Source of the DNA: Spinacia oleracea
Lineage: Eukaryota > Streptophyta > Magnoliopsida > Caryophyllales > Amaranthaceae
DNA: 64,000 nucleotides
Reading direction: 5' to 3'
NCBI RefSeq assembly: GCF_020520425.1
Contig: NC_079490.1
Location: forward strand, 121,478,715-121,542,714
The notes under the pieces are model-generated. The model had not been told where the DNA came from and searched no databases. It worked only from the letters and a program-made list of their open reading frames with translations. Positions 56,878-64,000 of the stretch are shown piece after piece; the first letter of the stretch is position 1, and each line of letters opens with the position of its first letter. A program made the position numbers and the translations under genes.

Positions 56878-58925
56878 ATGGGAAGACCTCGCAAGGAACC
56901 TAGCCAACCCATAAATGGGAAGAAGGACAAGGATACTACAATAATGGCGCGGCCGGTGACTCGCTCACAAGCTCAGAACATCCCTGCACCATCAACGGAG
57001 GTATTGGATGATAACTCTGTTTTGACAATTTCGCACCCAGACATTGAATAATTGCTCGAAGATCAAAGTCTCTCACCCGAATCTGGTCTCCGTGATTTGC
57101 AGCAGCAATCTCAGGTGAAATCTAACTTCAATGCTTGGTTATCTGGACTTAATAGTGGCAAGAACATTTGTACCCATTTTTCTGGCTGGAATGGAACTGA
57201 ATGAAATTTGTCCTTCACCCAAGGTGCATTAATTCTAATACCAAGGTTCAGATTAATTGCGAACAATTAATTCAGTGAGATCAAGTGATCGGAACAGCTA
57301 GCTGGAGCAATGCTTCCGATCAGTGAGTTCTAATGGATATTGAACTCACAACTTACTCTTGACTGAACCTACAAGGTCACACCAATGACACGTAACAGAT
57401 CACCGGATTAAATGAATCGGAAATTCATTTAATAGCTTTTCGGGAATTAGTTGGAAACGTATTAAACGATACAACCTTTGTCGGAATCGTATATCGTATC
57501 GCGAATATTCGTAAGCTGGGCGACACGAATAAATCGTATCGTACGACGGTGATTCGTCGTATACGAACCGATAAATAATATATCGGAAATATATTAAATC
57601 GCGAATACGAAGGGCATCGGAGTTGCAGGCCCGTCGAGCCAAGCACGTAAGCGTGCAAGGCCCAACGAGCCAGCAAGCTCGCGAGCAAAGGCGAGCAAGG
57701 CCAGCCAATTGGGCGCGAGCACGCACAGCACGCAACATCACAAGCATCGCAGCGACGAGCGAGCAGGCCCACGACCCAGCTGCTCGGCGCGCGCGCTGTG
57801 GGCTTCGGCCTGCAGTGTGTCGCTGGGCGCGGGGCTGTGCGGTCCGTGGCTTGCGTGATGTGGCCGGTCAAGGCCTTTGGTTCTTGGCCGGTTACATCAT
57901 TAATACAATAGGCATATTGTATTTTCCAAAAACACACAATTCATATTACTCAAACCCTAGAGACACATAGAACCCTAATTCTCTCTGTGCCTCCAAAGTG
58001 AGTTCTTCCCAAAAGCAAAGTATCTTGATCGATTGTCTAAGCTACGATAATCAAGACGGATCTGATCGTGTCGGTGAACCAAGTAGAGGAACGACAAGTG
58101 GAGTTATTTGTTCGTGTTCGTTGACAGATTATTGTGGAAAACACGCTTAGAATGTAAGTTTGCTTAATCTGTGCTTTATACATGTTTCCTGGCTTTGGGG
58201 ATTGTTCCGCACATGTTATTATGTTTAACTGTATTCCCCTACAGGAACCATTTTTGAATCCTTAACACCCTGACTAGAAGCTGCTAATAATCAAACTAAT
58301 TTGAATAATATTGCAATTGAGAACCCTAATCTAGTTCAGATTAAATTAGAGGATGTGGAAGATGAAATCTCGTATTGGCAATCCTCTATTGTTTGTTATG
58401 TTTAAGGTGCAAACCCACCTCAGAACGTCATGATTGGGTTTGTTCATCGCATTCGGGGGAAGTATGGAATTGATAAGGTGTTGCTAGTAGGAAGGGGGGT
58501 GTTTCTCATTTGGTTTAAAACAAAAGAGAATTGTCAGAAGGTATTGCAGGGGAGCACACACTTATTTGATTCAAAGCCTGTTATGATTAAACCATGGATT
58601 GCTGATCAAAACTTTGCCAAAGACCTTATCAAATTGCTGCCTATTTGGATCAAGTTGATCAGCCTAGGTGTGAAATTTTATGGTGAAAAGAGTTTAAATA
58701 AGATTGTTGGCCTCATTGGTCGAATTATCAAGGTAGATCAAGCTACCTTGCATAGAGATAAGCTGATATATGCTAAAGTTCTAGTGGAGTTATGTGTTGA
58801 TCAGGTGTTCCCCACTGAAATCCAGTTCAAGGATGAAAAAGGGTGATTGTTCATCAAACTATGGAATATAATTGGGTTCCTACTACTTGTGGGGTGTGTA
58901 AGGGTATTGGACATAAACAATAAGT
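56878..58925 (+). pseudogene. LINE ORF1 relic, interrupted by a solo LTR
   Basis: ORF1 starts at 56878 (MGRPRKEPSQPINGKKDKD), meets a stop at 57050 and continues with disruptions to 57197, where a solo LTR is inserted. After it, 58430-58846 is an open DUF4283 region (MIGFVHRIRGKYGIDKVLLV, then HLFDSKPVMIKPW and KIVGLIGRIIKVDQATLHRD). A decayed zinc knuckle (CVRVLDINN-like) follows near 58895-58925. The same protein family is at 2632-3847. It has several stops, so it is not functional. Confidence 0.78.
57198..58243 (+). mobile_element. Solo LTR of a second copia-like family
   Basis: Starts TGAATGAAATTTGTCC and ends 'gtattcccctaca', flanked by a perfect GGAAC duplication (57193-57197 and 58244-58248). 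At 1046 bp it shares the layout of the main family (start wording, 'cagtgagatcaagtgat', 'cttgactgaacc', a GC-rich block at about 57625-57860, a 'gttcctggctttg..ttccgca' end) but is clearly diverged, so it is a related subfamily. The frames in its GC block are not genes. Confidence 0.85.
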
Positions 58926-59243
58926 TTTTTCTAGGAGGAACACTCAGACTAGAAGAAGGTGGCAACCTAAAGCAGTTCAGCCTACAAGACTCCCTCCCAC
59001 TGCTTTTGTGATCACTGAACCCATGCTATCCCTAATCACATTCCCACCTCTCCCAAGCATGATGGATTTTTAATGGCGAATGGATTTAGTAGATAGAGAT
59101 GTAATCAACTTAAGAATGTGAGTATTGGGAACAAATTCCAAGTTCTTGAAGATGTTGAGACCATGGCTGACAGCAATGAACATACTCAACCTTTAGAGGG
59201 TCTAGTAGAGGCATCAGGGAAGGGGGTGAGATCCCCTTAGCCT

Positions 59244-60125
59244 GATGGATATCATTCTTTGTTGGAATGTGAGAGGTCTGAACAAGAAAGATAACCAAAA
59301 TGTGGTGAGAGGCATGATTATGTGCTTGGAATTACAAGCAACTAGGTGAGGATAGGGTGTTCTCAAGGATAGATAGAGTGCTTGCTAATGCAGAATGGGA
59401 TGCACTACATGAAAATATGGAATCTTCTTTCCTCCCTGAAGGAGGGTTTTACCACTGCCTTATTGTCCTCTCATGCTATGTAACAAGAGCATAGAGGAAA
59501 CCTTTTAGGTTTTTTAACATGTGGACCACTGCCCCTTCCTACACTGAGTTAATTGAGAGTAACTGGAATAAATATGTCTATGGTTTCCCTATGTACAACG
59601 TCTTGTAGAGGATGAAAGGATAAAAGCTGATCTCAAAACCTTGAACAAGGAAGCTTTTAGTAATGTGGAAGCTGAAAAACACAACAGCCACAAGGCTTTC
59701 TTGGAGGCATAGGAGCATATGCATGTTGATCCCTATAGTGCTAACCTTGCCACTGAAGAAAAGACTGCTTCACAGAATTGCAGGATTGCTAATGACAGAT
59801 GCACCTCCTTTTTACAACAGACTGCAAAAGTCCATTGGTTGCAACATGGAGATGAAAACTCTAAGGCTTTTCACCAGAGTATAAAACAAAGAAGGAAGCA
59901 AAATCGAATTCACTCTATTCAAAATGAGTTTGGTGAGTGGATCAGAACAGAAGATGGGGTGCAGGCTGCTTTTGTTCAGTTTTATAATTCTGCTCAGAGA
60001 AAGAGAATAAAGTTAAGGTTCTGCCTGAGATCCTAGATAGAGAGGCAAGACTCACTGACAATCATAGGAGTAAGCTTCACTGTCAATTTTCTGCTAATGA
60101 TATCAAAAGAGTTCTTGATGACATT
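59244..60125 (+). pseudogene. LINE ORF2 relic (endonuclease and start of reverse transcriptase)
   Basis: At 59244 a frame starts MDIILCWNVRGLNKKDNQN, the N-terminus of plant L1 endonuclease. About 59330 it jumps, by internal deletion, to the end of that domain (VFSRIDRVLANAEWDAL, later PFRFFNMWTTAPSYTE). Then comes the region before the reverse transcriptase core (KVHWLQHGDENSKAFHQSIK, QRRKQNRIHSIQNEFGEW). It is cut at about 60125 by the next element. The reverse transcriptase catalytic part is missing. Confidence 0.75.
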
Positions 60126-63100
60126 CTGATAGGGAGATTTCCGGTCGTTGACGAATATCACTCAATCAAACAAAATTTATAAACTCCTAAACTAACCGAC
60201 TATATTGGTTATAGAGGCAAGCAAGGGATCGTCCCAAGAGAAGGGATATATTTGATTTTTTGAACTAATGCATTCACAAGCTAGCTCAAGCGGAAAATGT
60301 ATGTATGTATGTATGAATCTATTGAAATCAAAATGTAAATGGAATAATCTAGGGAATTGGGGATTGGCTTGGGTTCATTGGGAAAGGTCGAAGTTCAATC
60401 AATCAACATTGCAAGGAAATGATAATTAGGGGGAAAACCGACAAATATTAGATTCGCCACCTCTCCGATAGAGTGCATTGAGTTGGCTAATCCAAAGTAG
60501 AGCTCTCGCATGACCTCTACACTAGGCACCTACCAATTAGAACTAGTTCATCCCATATGCCTATACTAATCCTCGATCTTTTAAAAAATTAGCATAAAAC
60601 ATTCCAATCAACTAACTAGAATTAGTATTTGCAACTACCAATCTAATTAGACATGGAGATCCTAATCACCAAATCAAAGTTTAATCACAACATCATCATG
60701 AATTCACTTCAAAAATCCCTAATTAATCCCCAAACTTCACCCCTATTCTCTAGACTATGACTCCTCAATTAGCATGATCAAAATCAAGATTAAACTAAAA
60801 CTAATCCTAATCATGAAACTAATTGCAACAACAAAACTAATTGAATGAACAAAATTCATAAAATTCAAACATCAAAATTAAGCCAAAATTCAACAAAATT
60901 CAAAATATAAAACTAATTAAAATCAAACAATGAAATCAATGCATAAACGAATTTGATGAAGTAATTAAAGAATTAAGAACGAATTAAAGAATAGAGTTGA
61001 GAATTATACCAAATGAAGCTTGAAATTGAAATTCAAAAGTGTTGAAAAGTTGAGGAACAAAATTTGTAAATTGACATGAGAAGAGCTACGAATTTGAAGA
61101 ACAAAATAGAAATCTAGTGTTTGAATTGTGGAATCAAAGCCTAAAATCTAATTCTAATCTACTCTAATCTATTTCTCTCTCTAGGCCTAAAATAATTTTG
61201 AAAATAAATTCTAATTAATGAAATCCCTCCGGAACAATGCTGCGATTTTTGCTTTTAAACATCAGCTCCTCGTAGCTGTGCGCCCGCATAAGAGGGTATG
61301 TGCGCCAGCACAGCCCTTGTCGCACAGCCCTTGTGCGCCCACACAGCAAACCTGTGCGCACGTACAAAAGTTACAGGAACTCCTGTTGTTCATGTGCGCC
61401 CGCACATCCTGTGTTCTTGTTGTTTCATTGCTGCACTTTGTTAGCTATTGTTGATGCACTTTGCTAGCTTCTCGGCTTGCTTCATCGCTGCACATCAAAA
61501 CTCGTCGCTGCGCACAACAAACAACGCATAGCTAAGTTGTAAAATCGCCTAGCACATTTATTAAATCGCATAGCATATTATTAATTCGTATCGCATTTTT
61601 ACAAATCGTAAAATCATATTAAACTTAGTCAACCATCATGACACATTATTTAACACGTTAATACTCAAAATTACCTTTATGCAATAAGAATGCGCACAAA
61701 AGGCACGTTTAGAGAAAAAACGACTAAAATATACGCAAGATGAGAGAATATTACCATTAATGCAAAAATGCGATAAACGAACTAAAAACGATAAAACTAA
61801 GCAAAAATAATAATAAAATGCTAATAAAATGAACTAAAATTCTAAGCTAGGAGCGACATAAATGCCGCTCATCAAACTCCCCCTCGCTGAACCTTTGCTT
61901 GTCCTTAAGCAAAGCTAGAATGAGAAACGGGAAGGAGAATGAGCTTATTTATTCAAAATCAAAATTACGAAAATAAGAACTACAAGAATGCACACTACCT
62001 AACTGTTGCAGGAATCACGGTTGAATTTAAGCACATGCAACAAGCTCTTTGAACCCCACAATCGCTCATGAGGGCGAGGGGGCTCTCGCAAGGGTTTCCT
62101 AAGAGTTTACCCCATAACTCTTCCAGAAATTGGCCAAGGCGAGACCTAAAAAGGAAAACAAACCAAAAACAAGCAAAGAAAAGAGAAAAAAGAAAAACAA
62201 AACAAAACAAAACTACAAAAATCCAAGAACCGGGCTTTTATTATTGAACGAGCACAAGAGGATGCAAATATTCCAAAATCGACAAACGAGCACACGCTAA
62301 TCAATGTCTAAGGTCGAGTGAAAGATTCAAAAGTAAAGCATAGAGAACTAAGTAGTTTACACTCCTCTATCCCTCTACAACCAAGCATACCGCGTCCACT
62401 CTCTAGATAAAATCTACCATCAAAGATAGCTTCTCGTGACGCCGCGAAGGCGCCGGAAAAGACAAGAATTTCAAGAGGGGAAAGAAATCTATTCGACAAT
62501 CTCGGCATGACAATCCCGCTCTATAAGCTTGACAACTTCCTTTCTCCACAGGCAATGACTCAACTCCCTAGGGTCAAGAGGTCTTTTATGGTGTAACGTT
62601 TAGGCTAGGGGTAAGGGCGTGGATAAATATGGTATTTGGAGCTCAATCCTAAAGTGAAGCATAAAATGAACTCAACTCGAGCAACAAGATCAAAACCAAA
62701 TCATACCACTTATTTGGGACTCCCCCAAGCTTATTCAACGAATAAAATAAAACTATACTTCTATTTTGTAATTTCCTTATTTCATTTTCTCATTTTTTTT
62801 GTGTTTCAAGTGAAACTTTTCAATTTACCTTGTTTTTCTCTATTTTGGCTTTTTCTAAACTTTATGCTTTGCCTCTTTTATTCAATATTATACAACATAC
62901 TTCTCCAAACTTTCCTTTAACCAATATCCATCATTTCTCACCATTTTGCATATTCAATCAAAATCACAAAGCACAATAACACTAGGCTTCACTATCACTT
63001 CTAAGGGTGAAAATAAAACAAAGGCTAATCGGCTTGTAATGAGCTTATAAGAAATGAAGGGATAAGTCTCAAATGGCTAGCAAGGGGGAAAGTCAAATAA

Positions 63101-64000
63101 AATACAAGAGAAAAATAAAAAATTATGTCCTAATCTATAAAAAGAAAATAGTCAGCGAAAGAAATGCCTCTATCGTCCCCTAAAGTAGCTCGGTCGCGGT
63201 CTCATGAAGGAGAATTGCAAGTTCTAGATATAGGAGGGTCAATGCGAAGGATCCATGCCACTCATTCAATGTGTTTGTGAAATAGGCTAGAAAGAACAAA
63301 ATCCTCACACATAGGTAGCAAATACTATCCTCTCCGGTTTTAAATCACTAGAGAGAGCGACACCATCTTACCACAATCAAGAGTTCAAGAATTGTGCTCT
63401 CCGAAGTTCTATCGACTACCTTAATCCTAGACTCGAACAAAGACATTCAAAACCGTGCACAACTCTACCAATTAGGAGTAAAAGAATTCTAACCTACAAG
63501 TTCCAATTTTATTTTGCCCGAATCAAGAATAAATCCTCAAAACTAGAAAAACTTGCCTTGACTAAAAGGAAAAAGGAAAGAAAAAGAAAAGAAAAAGAAA
63601 AGAAAAGAAAAAGAAATGAAAGAAAGAAAAAGGAAAAAAGAAGAAAGATAACAAATAAGAAAGAAAAAAGAAAATAAAATCAATGAAACTAATCAAGAAA
63701 TATGCACAAAAGCACACAAAAGAACGCAATCTATCACATGGAGATCATAGTGGCAACCACACCATAAAATCTGCCCCCAAGCTCGAATTAGGCCATGTCC
63801 TAAAGGCCTAAAACGAAACAAGGGGAGGCACAACTACCCATCCAACCAATGCCCCAACATAAGGTATGCCCGATCCCAAAGAATGCAAAAGAGTTAGAAT
63901 GATATTACCGGAAATGTCGTGGGAGAAAGTCCCGCAAAGAACCGAAATAATGATTGAACTCTCCAATATGATTACCGGGCATGGCAATGGTAGATGAAAT
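60126..64000. mobile_element. Non-coding DNA resembling an Athila-type (Ty3-gypsy) LTR/UTR
   Basis: The LINE stops being readable at 60125 and a new sequence starts TGATAGGGAGATTTCCGGTC. Phrases 'caagcaagggatcgtcccaa' (about 60219), 'catcaaactccccctcgctg' (about 61873) and 'tttgcttgtccttaagcaaa' (about 61894), and long purine runs, are wording I associate with plant Athila LTRs; this is memory, not a search. No coding domain is seen and no second LTR copy lies in the window, so the element is partial. It also contains a GTGCGCCCGCACA-rich spot near 61278-61400. Confidence 0.35.
63563..63648 (+). repeat. Polypurine A/G tract
   Basis: Runs of 'aaaagaaaaagaaaagaaa' with almost no pyrimidines for about 85 bases. 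A shorter similar tract with 'aaacaaaacaaaac' is at about 62158-62215. Confidence 0.8.

Noticed and set aside
61218..62920. Short frames in the right-hand region
   Set aside because: They are isolated, of low complexity and without recognisable domains. They are consistent with chance frames in retroelement non-coding DNA.

Overview
This is plant nuclear DNA, AT-rich and almost wholly built of nested transposable elements. The evidence is Ty1-copia elements primed by initiator tRNA-Met, an En/Spm (CACTA) element with plant-type TNP2 and Ulp1-like genes, L1-type LINEs with a DUF4283 ORF1, a Cassandra-type TRIM carrying 5S rRNA-like LTRs, and fragments of bZIP and ARGONAUTE genes with plant-like splice sites. 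A eudicot is likely; the species cannot be named from sequence alone. All boundaries and alignments were read by eye.

Left part (1-17938): the 3' end of a copia LTR (1-1094), then a LINE ORF1 relic on the minus strand that contains a probable solo Ty3-gypsy LTR (1112-2631), then CACTA debris. A second CACTA terminus at 5652 carries 'aagtgcttgggg' subterminal repeats. A 10.2-kb copia element on the minus strand (6074-16316) is inserted just inside it; its gag-pol is recognisable but broken. A roughly 170-bp tandem array follows (16741-17938).

Centre (17939-34900): a 17-kb CACTA element with subterminal 'ttgcagcgtac' repeats and an ATA target duplication interrupts that array, which resumes at 34901. 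It encodes an intact TNP2 transposase (29111-32383, minus strand). Downstream is a 12-exon second gene (25229 to 18596, minus strand) with a Ptta/En_Spm domain and a Ulp1-like Cys-protease domain, carrying one in-frame stop. One intron of that gene is about 3 kb of a 161-bp satellite with a 6-unit higher-order period. The same satellite lies in inverted orientation between the two genes, beside odd arrays made of 5-base words (GATCA, GATCT, GTGCA, GCACT and similar).

Right-centre (35433-46650): relics of host genes hit by elements. A three-LTR tandem Cassandra element (36928-38791, duplication TTGAT) sits 9 bp upstream of a bZIP-like exon. Two opposed tRNA-like sequences flank a TTTACTTTT-rich tract. 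A possible Helitron carries an ARGONAUTE exon fragment.

Right part (46651-64000): a copia element of the same LTR family (46651-56820, duplication TATTA) with very similar LTRs but ruined coding, so probably mobilised in trans. It is followed by a LINE relic interrupted by a solo LTR (57198-58243, duplication GGAAC), then non-coding DNA resembling an Athila-type retrotransposon to the window end.

The only intact large protein gene I can support is the TNP2 transposase.
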